A stretch of DNA of 64,000 nt from Cupriavidus necator A5-1 (GTDB taxonomy: Bacteria > Pseudomonadota > Gammaproteobacteria > Burkholderiales > Burkholderiaceae): the NCBI RefSeq assembly GCF_000744095.1, contig NZ_JQLI01000001.1, forward strand, positions 2,108,001-2,172,000, in the 5' to 3' direction. Within the stretch, counting starts at the first letter, position 1. Every line of letters begins with the position of its first letter. The notes beneath the pieces were generated by a model that made no database searches, was not told the DNA's origin, and saw only the letters and a list, made by a program, of their open reading frames with translations. A program made the translations under genes and the position numbers. This document shows, in pieces, positions 1 through 9,434 of the stretch.

Positions 1-1181
1 ACCGCGTCAACGTGGGCTTCGCCAAGCTGCAGATGCTGCAGGACCTGCAGTTCAGCGAGGCCGTCTATGGCCTGGGCGCGGGCATCTTCTTCCTCGGCTA
101 CTTCCTGTTCGAGGTGCCGAGCAACCTGCTGCTGGAGAAGATCGGCGCGCGCAAGACGCTGGCGCGGATCACCATCCTGTGGGGCCTGGCGTCGATGGCG
201 ATGATCTTCGTCAAGACCCCCATGCAGTTCTATTCGCTGCGTTTCCTGCTGGGCATCTTCGAGGCCGGCTTCTTTCCCGGCGTGGTGCTCTACCTGACGT
301 ACTGGTTCCCGGCGGCGCGCCGCGCGCGCATCAACGGGTTGTTCATGACCTCGTTCGCCATCGCCGGCGTGATCGGCGGCCCGCTGGCGGGCTTGATCAT
401 GACCACCATGGGCGGCGTGGAGGGGCTCGCCAACTGGCAATGGCTGTTTGTGCTGGAGGGCATTCCGTCAGTGCTGGCCGGCATTGCCGTGCTGACGTAC
501 CTGCCCGAGCGGCCGGCCAGCGCGCGCTGGCTCACGGCTGAAGAGCAGCAGCTGGTGACGCAGGCCGTGGAAGCCGAGGCACGCGACCCGGCCAAGCATT
601 CGGCGCTGCGCGACGCCTTTGCCAATGCGCGCGTCTGGATCTGCGCCGCGATCTACTTCTGCGTGGTCAGCGGCAACGCCACCATCGCGTTCTGGTCGCC
701 GTCGATCATCAAGGAGCTGGGCGTGCAGGGCAACCTGCGCATCGGCCTGATATCGGCAATTCCGTTTATCGCGGGCACCATCGCCATGGTGCTCAACGGC
801 ATCCACTCGGACCGCTCGGGCGAGCGCCGCATGCACTGCGCGATGGCGACGCTGTTGGCGGCTGTGGGGCTGACACTGACCGGCCTGTGGCTGCACAGCG
901 CGCTGCTGGCGCTGGCCGCGCTGACGGTGGCCTCGGTCGGCATCCTGGCCGCGTTCCCGGTGTTCTGGTCGCTGCCGTCGGCGTTCCTGGCCGGTACCGC
1001 CGCGGCGGGCGGTATCGCGCTGATCAATTCCGTGGGCAACCTGGCGGGCTTTGTCGCACCCTATGTGATCGGCTGGTTCAAGACCAACACCGGGCAGCTG
1101 TCTTCGGGCCTGTACTTCGTGGCCTTCCTCGAAGCCTGCGCCACCGTCCTGATCCTGGCCGGCGTGCGCCGCAGCCGCTGA
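1..1181 (+). CDS. MFS transporter, anion:cation symporter (ACS) type, 5'-truncated by window edge
   Basis: The frame is open from the first base and reads DRVNVGFAKLQM, the loop after helix 1 typical of ACS-family carriers, so the true start lies upstream of the window. About eleven hydrophobic segments follow. A signature-like stretch VPSNLLLEKIGARKTLAR (about residues 40-57) lies between helices 2 and 3. The ACS family imports organic anions such as tartrate, phthalate, glucarate or hydroxyphenylacetate with protons. Nothing here fixes the substrate, because the neighbouring catabolic genes would lie to the left. The stop is TGA at 1179-1181. Confidence 0.9.
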   Translation, partial: RVNVGFAKLQMLQDLQFSEAVYGLGAGIFFLGYFLFEVPSNLLLEKIGARKTLARITILWGLASMAMIFVKTPMQFYSLRFLLGIFEAGFFPGVVLYLTYWFPAARRARINGLFMTSFAIAGVIGGPLAGLIMTTMGGVEGLANWQWLFVLEGIPSVLAGIAVLTYLPERPASARWLTAEEQQLVTQAVEAEARDPAKHSALRDAFANARVWICAAIYFCVVSGNATIAFWSPSIIKELGVQGNLRIGLISAIPFIAGTIAMVLNGIHSDRSGERRMHCAMATLLAAVGLTLTGLWLHSALLALAALTVASVGILAAFPVFWSLPSAFLAGTAAAGGIALINSVGNLAGFVAPYVIGWFKTNTGQLSSGLYFVAFLEACATVLILAGVRRSR

Positions 1182-1420
1182 GCGCGGCCGGGCACGGAAG
1201 CGGCGTGGCGTGCCTGGCACGCGCGCCGCGCTTGCTGCTGCTCGATCACACGCTGCGCAATGTGGCCATCCCGCAGCATGAAGTCATAGGTGGGAAGACC
1301 TCCGGCGGCCGACAGGCGCGACGCCACCAGATGCGGCGTGAAGCCTTGGGCACGCCGTGGCCCTTGCCATGCGCTTTCGCCGCCCCTTGCAGGCTCCTGC
1401 GTCAGGACGCTGACGTTTCG
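1182..1420. other. Intergenic region with a possible gene remnant on the minus strand
   Basis: Most of the gap between the carrier and the two-component system has no clear gene. On the minus strand, roughly 1190-1390, one frame reads like natural protein (for example GLPTYDFMLRDGHIAQRVIE), but it runs without a stop into the carrier gene and has no convincing start. It could be the end of a deleted gene. I could not identify a family. Confidence 0.25.
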
Positions 1421-1436
1421 ATTACCAATTTGTCAT
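1421..1436 (+). promoter_or_regulatory. Putative binding box for the adjacent OmpR-type regulator
   Basis: The 16 bases ATTACCAATTTGTCAT form an imperfect inverted repeat (ATTAC...GTCAT). They resemble the cop/irl-type boxes (ATTAC-N6-GTAAT) bound by heavy-metal and peroxide response regulators of the CopR/IrlR/HprR class. The box ends 79 bases before the regulator start, a normal place for autoregulation. The -10 element is not clear. Confidence 0.5.
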
Positions 1437-1515
1437 TCCTGACCCGGAGGTCAGGCGTTATGCTTTTCGGGGCGGTGCCGCGACACCGGCCGCACAGAAC
1501 CGTACCCGAAAGACG

Positions 1516-2190
1516 ATGAAGATCCTGGTAATCGAAGACGAGCCCAAGACCGCCGAATACCTGCGCAAGGGCCTGACCGAATCCGCGTTTGTGGTGGACC
1601 TGGCCGTCACCGGCGCCGACGGCCTGCATTGCGCCACCGAGAATCAGTACGACCTCATCATCCTCGACGTGATGCTGCCCAGCATGGACGGCTGGCAGGT
1701 GCTGCGCCAGTTGCGCGAGCGCAAGCAGACCCCGGTGATGTTCCTGACCGCCCGCGACGAGGTCGAGGACCGCGTCCGTGGCCTGGAGCTGGGTGCCGAT
1801 GACTACCTCGCCAAGCCGTTCGCCTTTGTCGAGCTGCTGGCGCGCGTGCGCACGCTGTTGCGCCGGGGCCCGCCGCGCGAGGCCGAGCGCATCGAGATCG
1901 ACGACCTTGAGATCGACCTGATCCGCCATCGCGTCGCGCGCGCCGGGCAGCGCATCGACCTGACCCCGCGCGAGTTTGCGCTCTTGCACTTTCTTGCGCG
2001 GCGCAACGGCGAGGTGCTCAGCCGCACGCAGATCGCCTCGCATGTGTGGGACATGAACTTCGACAGCGACACCAATGTCGTCGACGTGGCGGTGCGCCGG
2101 CTGCGCGCCAAGATGGACGACAGCTTTGGCAACAAGCTGATCCACAGCGTGCGCGGTATCGGCTACGTACTCGAGAGCAGGCGTCCGTGA
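1516..2190 (+). CDS. Two-component response regulator, OmpR family, CopR/IrlR/HprR subgroup
   Basis: 224 residues, the usual length. The N-terminal receiver domain (1-115) has acidic residues E8 and D9, phospho-acceptor D51 (IILDVMLP), T78 (FLTARD) and K100 (YLAKPF). The C-terminal winged helix (125-222) has the typical ending VRGIGYVLE. The family controls copper, zinc/cadmium or H2O2/HOCl stress genes. The kinase gene overlaps the stop by four bases (GTGA), and a catalase-like gene and a cytochrome b561 follow. This gene order resembles the E. coli HprRS (YedWV) setting, so oxidative stress is at least as likely a signal as metal. The exact inducer is inferred. Confidence 0.92.
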   Translation: MKILVIEDEPKTAEYLRKGLTESAFVVDLAVTGADGLHCATENQYDLIILDVMLPSMDGWQVLRQLRERKQTPVMFLTARDEVEDRVRGLELGADDYLAKPFAFVELLARVRTLLRRGPPREAERIEIDDLEIDLIRHRVARAGQRIDLTPREFALLHFLARRNGEVLSRTQIASHVWDMNFDSDTNVVDVAVRRLRAKMDDSFGNKLIHSVRGIGYVLESRRP

Positions 2191-3590
2191 GATCGCGCCT
2201 GTCCCTGACCGTCCAGCTGGCACTGGCCTTTGCGCTGGTGGCTGGCGTGGCGTTTGCCGGCGTCGGCACCTACCTCTACAAGGCGCTGACCATGCAGGTG
2301 GTGGCGCGCGACGATGCCGAACTGCTGCGCAAGGTCGAGCGTGTGCGCGACGAGCTGGCCGAGCGCTTTGACAGTGACGCCGACCGTTGGCGCGAGATCG
2401 GCCGCGTGGTATCGGGCAATGACGAGTACGCGCTGCGCGTGCAGTCCGCCAGCGGCAGCCTGCTTACCGAGGCAAACTTCCATGGCGAGTCCGTGCCGGA
2501 TGCCCCGCCGATGCCCGAAGGTGCCGCGCTGGGGCCGGAATCGATCCGCGCCTGGCGCACGCCTGAGGGCTACCAGATCCGCGGCGTGGCGCTGCTGGCG
2601 CGGCCGCAGGACAACGGTGCGCCGGTGAAGGTGACGGTGTCGCAGGTGGCGCGCTCGCGCTTTGCGCTGATGCGCGAGTACCGCTGGAAGCTGGTGTGGG
2701 CGACGCTGCTGGGCTCGCTGTCGGTCGGCTTGCTCGGCTACGCCGCGGTACGGGCGGGCATGGCGCCGCTGCGCCGAATCGCCACCGGCACGCGCACGGT
2801 CACGTTCTCCAGCGTGGCGCTGCCGATCGATCCGGCGCGGCTGCCGGTCGAGCTCAAGGAGTTGGCGCATGCGCTGCAGCAGATGATCGAGCGGCTGCAC
2901 GAGAGCTACCACCGGCTGTCGCAGTTCTCCGCCGACCTGGCCCATGACTTCCGCACGCCGCTGGGCAACCTGCTCGGGCAGACCCAGGTCGCGCTGTCCG
3001 CCGAGCGCGGCACCGAGGAGTACCAGGCGCTGCTGGCCTCGAACGTGGAGGAGTACGAGCGCCTGTCGCGCATGATCGAGAACATGCTGTTCCTGGCGCG
3101 TGCCGACAATGCGCGCGTGGCCATGCATGTGGTCGAGTTGGACCTGGAATCGGAACTACACCGGGTGGCGGACTACTTCGACCTGCTGGCCGATGCCAAG
3201 CAGGTATCGATCCGCGTGCAGGCCGCGGGCAAGGTGTTTGCCGATGCCGGCCTGCTGCGGCGCGCGCTCAGCAACCTGGTATCCAACGCGGTGCGCTATA
3301 CGCCGGCAGGCGAGCAGATCGTGCTGACGGCGCGGCAGGCGGACGGCTACACCCATATCGAGGTCAGCAACCCAGGGCCCGGCATCGCTGCCGAGCACCT
3401 GCCCAAGCTGTTCGAACGCTTCTTCCGCGGCGATCCGGCACGCGCCAACTCGGGCGCGTCTTCCGGTATCGGGCTGGCGATCGTCAAGACCATCATGGAC
3501 CTGCACCAGGGCAAGGTAGGGGCGGAGTCGGCGTCGGCGGCGATGACGCGCTTCCGGCTCAGCTTTCCATTGCGCGGCGGCGCGGCCTGA
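2187..3590 (+). CDS. Heavy-metal/oxidative-stress sensor histidine kinase
   Basis: 467 residues from a GTG start that overlaps the regulator stop. An upstream in-frame ATG would lie wholly inside the regulator gene and is not used. Helix TM1 is at about 8-30, then a periplasmic domain of about 135 residues, then TM2 at about 169-189 and a HAMP region. The H-box [10 protein letters not shown] has phospho-acceptor H253. N-box [10 protein letters not shown] and the glycine-rich ATP lid (GPGI... and [11 protein letters not shown]) complete the catalytic domain. The usual H-box here is HELRTPL, so HDFRTPL is a mild variant. It should phosphorylate the upstream regulator. Confidence 0.92.
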   Translation: MRSRLSLTVQLALAFALVAGVAFAGVGTYLYKALTMQVVARDDAELLRKVERVRDELAERFDSDADRWREIGRVVSGNDEYALRVQSASGSLLTEANFHGESVPDAPPMPEGAALGPESIRAWRTPEGYQIRGVALLARPQDNGAPVKVTVSQVARSRFALMREYRWKLVWATLLGSLSVGLLGYAAVRAGMAPLRRIATGTRTVTFSSVALPIDPARLPVELKELAHALQQMIERLHESYHRLSQFSADLAHDFRTPLGNLLGQTQVALSAERGTEEYQALLASNVEEYERLSRMIENMLFLARADNARVAMHVVELDLESELHRVADYFDLLADAKQVSIRVQAAGKVFADAGLLRRALSNLVSNAVRYTPAGEQIVLTARQADGYTHIEVSNPGPGIAAEHLPKLFERFFRGDPARANSGASSGIGLAIVKTIMDLHQGKVGAESASAAMTRFRLSFPLRGGAA

Positions 3591-3697
3591 ATTACGGATC
3601 GGTAATCAAGCCGTCATCGTTTGCGGCCCCGCTTGCGGGCTAAATTGGGCTCACCGCGCCCGGACCAGGCGCGCGCAACCAATAATGGAAGAAGCCC

Positions 3698-4773
3698 ATG
3701 ACACGACACCAAGCAGCGCCGCCCGGCCGGCCCGCCAGCCTGCCATGCAGGCTGGCCGCCATTGCCGCGGTGGTGGGGGCGATCGGCGCCGGCTTTGCCT
3801 GGGCGGCCGGCTGGCTGACGCCGTCGCGCCTGTCGGCGCCGAAGATCATCGATGCCTTCGAGGCCAACGCCGGCATCCACGCCGGCTATCGCCGCAACCA
3901 TGCCAAGGGCGTCTGCGTCGAAGGGTACTTCGAAGGCAATGGCAAGGCGCTGGCGGTATCGCGCGCGGCGGTGTTCGGGCCGGTGCGCACGCCGGTGACT
4001 GGCAGGCTGGCCATCCCAGGCTGCGCACCGGGGCCGCGCCCGATGCCGCCGCCCCGGTGCGCAGCCTGGCGCTGGAATTCCGGCTGGCAGACGGCGAGCA
4101 ATGGCGCACCGCCATGAACTCCACGCCGGTGTTCGGGGTGCGCACGCCGCAGCAGTTCTATGAGCAACTGGTGGCAGCGCGGCCCGATCCCCCTACCCGC
4201 AAGCCGGATCCGAAGCGGCTGGCAGCGTTCTTCGGCAAGTACCCGGAGACGCAGCCGTTCCGGCAATGGGTCAAGGACCATCCGCTGAGCGGCAGCTTCG
4301 CCACCACGGCGTACTACGGCATCAACGCCTTCGTCGCCACCGATGGCGCGGGCGTGCAGCGGGCGGTCCGATGGCGGCTCGATCCCGAGACCCCGGCCAG
4401 CGCCGCACCCGCTGACGGCGCATCGGCCGATTTCCTCGCGCGCGACCTCGCCAGCCGGCTCGCACAAGGCCCGTTGCGATGGCACCTGGTCGTGACCGTG
4501 GCGCAGCCCGGCGATCCCACCGCCGATGCCACGCAGGCCTGGCCTGCCGAGCGGCAGCAGATCGATGCCGGCACGCTGGTGCTGCAGCAGCAAAGCGCAC
4601 AGCAGGACGGCAGCTGCCGCGATATCAACTATGACCCGACCATCCTGCCGCGCGGCCTGAGTCCCTCCGACGATCCGCTGCTGGCCGCACGTTCATCGGC
4701 CTATGCCGAGTCATACCGGCGCCGCAGCAATGAGAATGCGCAGCACCAAATTCACGCGGGAGCCGGACAATGA
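3698..4773 (+). pseudogene. Catalase-like heme peroxidase (SrpA-type), frameshifted
   Basis: The frame from the ATG at 3698 starts with an N-terminal membrane anchor or signal (about residues 17-40). It contains the heme-pocket motif YRRNHAKGVC (H68) and the G-F/Y-F-E-x-N-G segment typical of small catalase-family peroxidases. Around 4010-4060 homology jumps to another frame (APVRSLALEFRLADG onward) and continues to 4773, ending with the heme-ligand region ARSSAYAESYRR. A one-base loss or two-base gain in a GC-rich stretch explains the change. Without the shift the protein would be about 357 residues. It could be a true mutation or a sequencing error. It overlaps the cytochrome b561 start (ATGA), as in an intact operon. 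Confidence 0.8.
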
Positions 4774-5300
4774 CAAGCACATCCCCAACCCGGTACAGCG
4801 GCCTGGCGCGATGGCTGCACTGGGCCATGGCTGCTGGCATCCTCGCCATTCTGTTCATCGGCATCGGCATGGTGGCCACCGTATCGGATCTGCACCTGAC
4901 GCTGGTTGCAATCCACCGGCCGCTGGGCGCGTTGCTGCTGGCGCTGTGGGTGGTGCGGCTGGTCACGCGCGTGGTGCGCGGCGCGCCGCCGCCGGCCGAC
5001 CTGCCGGGTTGGCAGCGCGGCGCCGCGCACGCCAGCCACCTGGCGCTCTATGCCCTGATGGGCCTGCAGCCACTGGTCGGCTGGGCGATGCTGTCGGCGG
5101 GCGGGTATCCGGTGACGATGCTCGGCGGCTGGGCACTGCCGCCGCTGATGCATGCCGATGTGGTGGCGTTCGCGTTCCTGCGCGGCGCGCATACGTGGCT
5201 GGCCTATGCATTCCTGGCAGTGGTATTGCTGCACGTGGCGGCCGCGCTGTTCCACTGGTGGGTGCGGCGGGATCGGGTGTTTGCCAGTATGGCGCCGTGA
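4770..5300 (+). CDS. Cytochrome b561 family membrane protein
   Basis: 176 residues, with four hydrophobic helices at roughly 13-35, 45-66, 85-107 and 143-163. Histidines suited to ligating two hemes b lie at RWLHWAM, VAIHRPLG, HASHLALY and LLHVAAALFHWW. The family passes electrons between the quinone pool and periplasmic partners. Its start overlaps the catalase-like gene by four bases, so the two were probably translationally coupled, with the cytochrome feeding electrons to the exported peroxidase. That partnership is inferred from gene order. With the peroxidase broken, the cytochrome may be without its partner. Confidence 0.9.
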   Translation: MTSTSPTRYSGLARWLHWAMAAGILAILFIGIGMVATVSDLHLTLVAIHRPLGALLLALWVVRLVTRVVRGAPPPADLPGWQRGAAHASHLALYALMGLQPLVGWAMLSAGGYPVTMLGGWALPPLMHADVVAFAFLRGAHTWLAYAFLAVVLLHVAAALFHWWVRRDRVFASMAP

Positions 5301-5372
5301 GCGGGGCGGGGGGGGGCGTGCGCGATAGCCCTTACCCTTCCGCCTCGCGTGCTCACAACTCAAGGCTTCCGA

Positions 5373-6353
5373 TCAGTCCACCCTGAGGTTGATTTTGGCG
5401 GTCAGTTTTTTCCAGCGGTCGATATCGGCATTGACCAGCTTCTGGAACTCGGCAGGGGTACTCGTGGTGGTGGCGAAGCCAAGCTGTGCAAGCGAGGCCT
5501 TTATGTCAGGCCTGGCGACGGCCCTGGCAATTTCCGCGTTCAGCTTCTCGACCACGGGGGCGGGCGTATGTGCCGGGGCGAGTATGCCAAACCACTGGTC
5601 CACGTCGTAACCGGCGATCCCGAGCTCACTGACCGACGGAACGTCCGGCAACAGCGGCGAGCGCGCCTTCGACGTGACCGCCAGGGCGCGCAGCTTGTTG
5701 CTCTTCAGGTAGGGCACGGTATTGGTGAGGGTATTGATGCTCACATCCGCCTGGCCACCCAGGACGTCGGCGATGGCGGGCGCGCAGCCCTTATACGGTA
5801 CATGCAACAGGTCGATCCCGGCGGAAAGCTTCAGCAGTTCACCGGCCAGGTGCTGGGGCGTGCCATTGCCGCACGATGCATAGGTCGGCACCGTCGAGGA
5901 TTTACCGGCGGCCAGCAGATCGCTGAAGCTCCTGATCTTGGAGCCGGGAGGCACCGCAATTACGGATGGGACCGATGCGAACGTGATGATGGCGCTGAAG
6001 TCATTCCTCGGGTCGAACTGCAGCTTCCTGAAGACGCCGGGGTTGATGGCAAAGCTGCTGTTGACCACCAGCAAGGTGTAGCCGTCGGGCGCGCTCTTGG
6101 CGACGAACTCCGCGCCGATGTTCCCGCTCGCGCCGGGACGGTTGTCGACCACGACCGGCTGCCCCAGGCTCTTGCCAATCTCGGCGCCGATGACGCGCGC
6201 GAGCGCATCGGTGCCACCCCCCGCGGGGAAGGTCACGACCATCCGGATCGGCTTGTTCGGGAAAGCGTTGGCCTCGGCCCGGGCCGGCATTGCTGACAGG
6301 CCAAAGAGCAGGAGAGCTGACACAACGCTGCCAGCGACCGATAGGAATCTCAT
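5373..6353 (-). CDS. Bug/TctC-family periplasmic solute-binding receptor
   Basis: 326 residues with a signal peptide (about 1-26, ending ARA) followed by the family opening FPNKPIRMVVTFPAGGGTD. Other family landmarks are VVVDNRPGASGNIGAEFVAK, APDGYTLL, LLHVPYKGCAPAIADV and RALAVTSKARSPLLPDVPSV. Bug receptors are numerous orphans in Bordetella and Cupriavidus and bind carboxylates, amino acids or pyridines; no TctAB membrane genes lie nearby. It starts 65 bases after the phosphorylase fusion gene on the same strand, so it is probably the second gene of that operon. The ligand is unknown. Context suggests a nucleotide or pyridine-type carboxylate. Confidence 0.92.
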   Translation of the reverse strand: MRFLSVAGSVVSALLLFGLSAMPARAEANAFPNKPIRMVVTFPAGGGTDALARVIGAEIGKSLGQPVVVDNRPGASGNIGAEFVAKSAPDGYTLLVVNSSFAINPGVFRKLQFDPRNDFSAIITFASVPSVIAVPPGSKIRSFSDLLAAGKSSTVPTYASCGNGTPQHLAGELLKLSAGIDLLHVPYKGCAPAIADVLGGQADVSINTLTNTVPYLKSNKLRALAVTSKARSPLLPDVPSVSELGIAGYDVDQWFGILAPAHTPAPVVEKLNAEIARAVARPDIKASLAQLGFATTTSTPAEFQKLVNADIDRWKKLTAKINLRVD

Positions 6354-6418
6354 CGTGGTACCTCGTCTGTTAATGAATGATAGGGGAATGTGTTGCCCGG
6401 CGAAGTGGGGTGCCCGGC

Positions 6419-8455
6419 TCAGGCATGCGCCATCCGTACGACGCCGCCGTCGGCATCCAGCCGGGAAGCCGCCTCGATGGCCGCCGTGAGGTCCTTGGCC
6501 GACTCCGCATGAATGCGATACAAGGGTCGGCCTGGCCGGACGTCGTCCCCGATCGTGCAGAGCAGGTCGATGCCGGCGGCGAGCGCGCGCGGTGCACCCG
6601 CTGCGCGAGCGACTTCGGAGACGCCGGCACCGTCGATCGATGCCACCGTGCCGCCTCGCGTAGCCGCCACGTCATGGGTAAAGCTGCCCGGCATGATCGG
6701 CGGCACACGCTCTCCCTGGGCGGCGACGATGTGGCCAAACGCCGCTAACGCGGCACCTGAGTCCAGCAACGCTTCCGCGATCCGCCTGCCATTCGCTGCG
6801 TCGCCCACGCCAGGATCGAAAGCGATGATCCGCCCGGCGAAGCACAGGGCCTTCTCGCGGAGATCCGCGGGGGCGTCGGGAGCGTTGTGGAGCACAAGCT
6901 GCACATCCCTGACTTCCAGCGCCGGGCCGACTCCGCTCCCGATCGGCGCGTTGCCTTCGGTCACAAGTGCCTTGACATGCAGGCCAAGGCCATCCCCGAC
7001 CGTCTCGAACAGCGATGCAAGGCATTGCGCATGGTCGCGCGTGGCCAGTTTTGTCTGCGCGCCGCACGGGAGGTCGACGATCACGTGCGTGGCCCCGGCC
7101 GTGAACTTCTTCGACAGGATCGATGCCACCGCCCAGCGGCTTGACTCCAGGCCGAGCGGTCTGGTGATGGCGTTCATCATATCGTCGATCACGGAATGGT
7201 TGAGCCGCCCGTTCCACGCGACGCAGGCGCGGGCCTGCTTCACGCATCGCCAAACATCGTCCTGGGTCAGATCGACCCGTGCCACCGTTTCCATGGCGTC
7301 GGCCGTGCCCGCCGCGGAAGTGATCGCGCGGGAGGATGTCTTGGGCATGGCCAGGCCATACGCGGCCACGATCGGCGCGACGATCAACGTGATCCGGCTT
7401 CCGGGGACGCCACCCATTGAGTGCTTGTCGACGACGATGGACTCGTCCCATTCGATCCGGGGCGTGAACCGGGTGCGCGCCCGGGCAAGGGCCACGACTT
7501 CGGCGTCCGTCAACGACTGGGTCGCGGCGACCAGAAATGCCGTCAGTTCGGTCCTGGTGTAGCGGCCTTCAATGGCGTCGGTGAGGATCGCCTCGTAAGC
7601 AGACTCAGACAACACAGCGCCCCGTAGCTTGGCGGCGAGGTGCCGCCGGCTCGAGGGCGAAGGCACGCCATGCACGCGCACCGGGGCTCCGGCAGAGACG
7701 CCCAGCCGTGCCAGCGCCTCGTCGGACAAGCCGATCTCCCCGGCAGCCAGCAAACGCGGGTCATCGATCACGTGGATCGGCATGGCCTGTTCGCAGCTGC
7801 CTGCACGCACCGCCACGCGTGATTGTGCGTTGGCTTCATCTGCGGTCAGATAGGCGACAAGATCGCCCTGCGCCGCGATCGGCATGCGCCGTGCGACGAA
7901 GCGATTCGACACCAGCCGCAGGGCCTCGACGAAGCGATGGACGCCGGCTTCCAGGGACGCATCGTTGCAGACCGTCACGCACTTGACGCCTGGTGCGAGC
8001 GGTGGGGCGCGCCGGGCCACCCGCTTCAGGACTTCGTCCCCGGACTCCCGTCCGCGGGCGGCGATTCGTTGCGCGAGGACCTCGCCGGGTGCGGTGACAT
8101 GCACGACAACGAGTTGCGGCAGCATCTTTGCCAACGCGGCTACGGCAGCGCGCGAGCCGTTCGCCACGACATGGCATCCCGCTTCCAACGCGTTCAACAG
8201 GTCGCGTGGCAACCCGTACTTCAATCCGTGGGCTTGCCACGTAATCAGGAATGCGCCGGCGCTCTCACGCTCAGCAAACTCTTGCTCGGACACGCCCTCA
8301 TGATCCTCGCCGGGGGAACCGGTCGGCCGGGTGATGATCCGTCGCGCAAAGACGTAGGAAGTGCTCGGCAACGACAGGCGTGCGCCGTTCATCAGCGAAT
8401 CCTTGCCGGAGCCGCTCGGCCCGACCACGAGGAAGAAAGTGCCAGCGGTTTTCAT
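6419..8455 (-). CDS. Fusion: PhnN-type ribose 1,5-bisphosphokinase + AMP/thymidine phosphorylase (type 2)
   Basis: 678 residues. Residues 1-183 are a PhnN-like P-loop kinase: Walker [10 protein letters not shown] at 12-20, then FARRIITRP and the HGLKYGLP region. PhnN phosphorylates ribose 1,5-bisphosphate to PRPP. Residues 190-678 match the archaeal-type nucleotide phosphorylases: [10 protein letters not shown] (343-352), the signature [16 protein letters not shown] (374-389) and [18 protein letters not shown] (448-465). AMP phosphorylase releases base and ribose 1,5-bisphosphate, exactly the PhnN substrate, so the fusion could channel NMP to PRPP. The start is taken at 8455 ([11 protein letters not shown]) because PhnN proteins begin there; the ATG at 8470 lies inside the operator. 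The ribosome site is poor. Substrate specificity is inferred. Confidence 0.88.
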   Translation of the reverse strand: MKTAGTFFLVVGPSGSGKDSLMNGARLSLPSTSYVFARRIITRPTGSPGEDHEGVSEQEFAERESAGAFLITWQAHGLKYGLPRDLLNALEAGCHVVANGSRAAVAALAKMLPQLVVVHVTAPGEVLAQRIAARGRESGDEVLKRVARRAPPLAPGVKCVTVCNDASLEAGVHRFVEALRLVSNRFVARRMPIAAQGDLVAYLTADEANAQSRVAVRAGSCEQAMPIHVIDDPRLLAAGEIGLSDEALARLGVSAGAPVRVHGVPSPSSRRHLAAKLRGAVLSESAYEAILTDAIEGRYTRTELTAFLVAATQSLTDAEVVALARARTRFTPRIEWDESIVVDKHSMGGVPGSRITLIVAPIVAAYGLAMPKTSSRAITSAAGTADAMETVARVDLTQDDVWRCVKQARACVAWNGRLNHSVIDDMMNAITRPLGLESSRWAVASILSKKFTAGATHVIVDLPCGAQTKLATRDHAQCLASLFETVGDGLGLHVKALVTEGNAPIGSGVGPALEVRDVQLVLHNAPDAPADLREKALCFAGRIIAFDPGVGDAANGRRIAEALLDSGAALAAFGHIVAAQGERVPPIMPGSFTHDVAATRGGTVASIDGAGVSEVARAAGAPRALAAGIDLLCTIGDDVRPGRPLYRIHAESAKDLTAAIEAASRLDADGGVVRMAHA

Positions 8456-8461
8456 GAATAA

Positions 8462-8533
8462 CTTAGACATCGAAGTTGTTTTGGCAATGCTAGCACCGGT
8501 GCCGAAGCTGTCAAGAAATATTCGATGTCTAAG
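8462..8533 (-). promoter_or_regulatory. Promoter flanked by paired operator arms, driving the phosphorylase fusion
   Basis: Two perfectly inverted 13-base arms, CTTAGACATCGAA (8462-8474) and TTCGATGTCTAAG (8521-8533), are 46 bases apart. Between them, on the minus strand, lies a sigma70-type promoter: TTGACA (-35, about 8507-8512), a 16-base spacer and TAGCAT (-10, about 8485-8490). Each arm is itself nearly palindromic (TTAGAYATCGAA), as expected for a MarR-dimer box. One arm lies just upstream of -35 and the other downstream of -10, right at the gene start, so binding should block transcription. A near copy lies at 10363-10434. Confidence 0.8.
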
Positions 8534-8618
8534 ATGATGCAATGATCGGACCAGAATCGCGTAAGCTAATGCCGGCGCGGGTTCTGGGCTTGAGTCGGCG
8601 TAAACGCGGAGATGGGAT

Positions 8619-8694
8619 GCGCCATAAATGTGCGGCGCGGAAACCCGATGGGGCACGCCTTGCACATATTCAGTGAACACTACATTTATGGTGC
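8619..8694 (+). promoter_or_regulatory. Second inverted-repeat pair upstream of marR
   Basis: GCGCCATAAATGT (8619-8631) and ACATTTATGGTGC (8682-8694) are inverted copies (12 of 13 bases) 50 bases apart. The geometry mimics the operator pair at 8462-8533, but the sequence differs. They lie about 105 bases before the MarR start and may control it, or may bind another regulator. No strong promoter is evident between them (TTGCAC at 8660 is a weak -35 candidate). Confidence 0.45.
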
Positions 8695-8797
8695 GCGGCT
8701 GGGGATCGGCAGGGCCCTGCGCCGACGAACGCGCTATCATGTTCGAATACTGCGGCCGGCGAAAACGGCCGGCGACGCGGCAACGACTTTTCTACCT

Positions 8798-9340
8798 ATG
8801 ACAAACAGTAAGAACGGCACGAAGGCGGCTGTCGAAGCACCGGGCAGCAACGACGAGCGTCTCGCGCATTTGGTCAAGGATGCGGCACGGGCCTATATCC
8901 GGGCATTGCAGCTGCGATTGGCCGAGCATTCGGTGTCGTATGGACACTGGACCATCTTGCGTATTCTCTGGACCCATGATGGCCTGTCGCAGCGGGAGCT
9001 GAGCGAGCTGGCAGGGGTAACCGAGCCGACCACATTCGCCGCCGTGAAGACACTGGAGGCTCTCGGCTATGTCGAGCGCACCCACTTGCCGGGCAACAAC
9101 AAGCGGGTGCATGTGTTCCTGAGCAAGGTCGGACGCGCGCTGCGGCGCAAGCTCGAGCCGCTTGCGGAAGAGGTCAATGAAATCAGCGTGGAGGGTATCC
9201 CGGCGGAAGACGTCGCGACCACCCGTCGCGTGCTGATCGAGATTGCCGCCCGGCTGGCCGCGGACGAGGCAACTTCGGCGGAGCAGGGACGCCGGGTGCC
9301 GTCAACGAGAGAGGTTGGCAGGCTGCTTGCAGATCTTTGA
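8798..9340 (+). CDS. MarR-family transcriptional regulator
   Basis: 180 residues starting MTNSKNGTK. Upstream in-frame starts give unlike-protein extensions and were not used; no strong ribosome site precedes this ATG. The winged helix-turn-helix spans about residues 50-115: YGHWTILRILWTHDGLSQRE, then LAGVTEPTTFAAVKTLEALG as recognition helix, and a wing with HLPGNNKRVHVFLS. Helices at each end form the dimer. It lies between the phosphorylase fusion and the quinolinate phosphoribosyltransferase, and both of those carry the same MarR-like palindromes, so it is the obvious candidate repressor. The effector ligand is unknown. Confidence 0.9.
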   Translation: MTNSKNGTKAAVEAPGSNDERLAHLVKDAARAYIRALQLRLAEHSVSYGHWTILRILWTHDGLSQRELSELAGVTEPTTFAAVKTLEALGYVERTHLPGNNKRVHVFLSKVGRALRRKLEPLAEEVNEISVEGIPAEDVATTRRVLIEIAARLAADEATSAEQGRRVPSTREVGRLLADL

Positions 9341-9368
9341 AGCTGCGTGGTGTACCAGGCGTAAAAAA

Positions 9369-9429
9369 GCCTTCCGTAGGGAAGGCGACCAAGGAGACAT
9401 TGCCTTCAGTCGGGAAGGCAACCAAGGAG
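9369..9429 (+). repeat. Two tandem 28-base hairpin repeats downstream of marR
   Basis: Copies at 9369-9396 and 9402-9429 match at 25 of 28 positions, with a 33-base period. Each contains a small hairpin (GCCTTC...GAAGGC) followed by ACCAAGGAG. They lie between the marR stop and the terminator. Two copies only, so not a CRISPR array. The function is unknown; they may pause RNA polymerase or protect the mRNA end. Confidence 0.75.
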
Positions 9430-9434
9430 CATGA

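Noticed and set aside
1061..1327. Minus-strand 88-codon frame overlapping the MFS carrier end
   Set aside because: Half of it is antisense to the carrier; only the part in the gap reads naturally, so it is reported as a possible remnant rather than a gene.
8456..8740. N-terminal extension of the phosphorylase/kinase fusion up to 8740
   Set aside because: The extension would cross its own promoter and operators, and PhnN proteins begin at about MKTAGTFF; the sequence before it is not protein-like.
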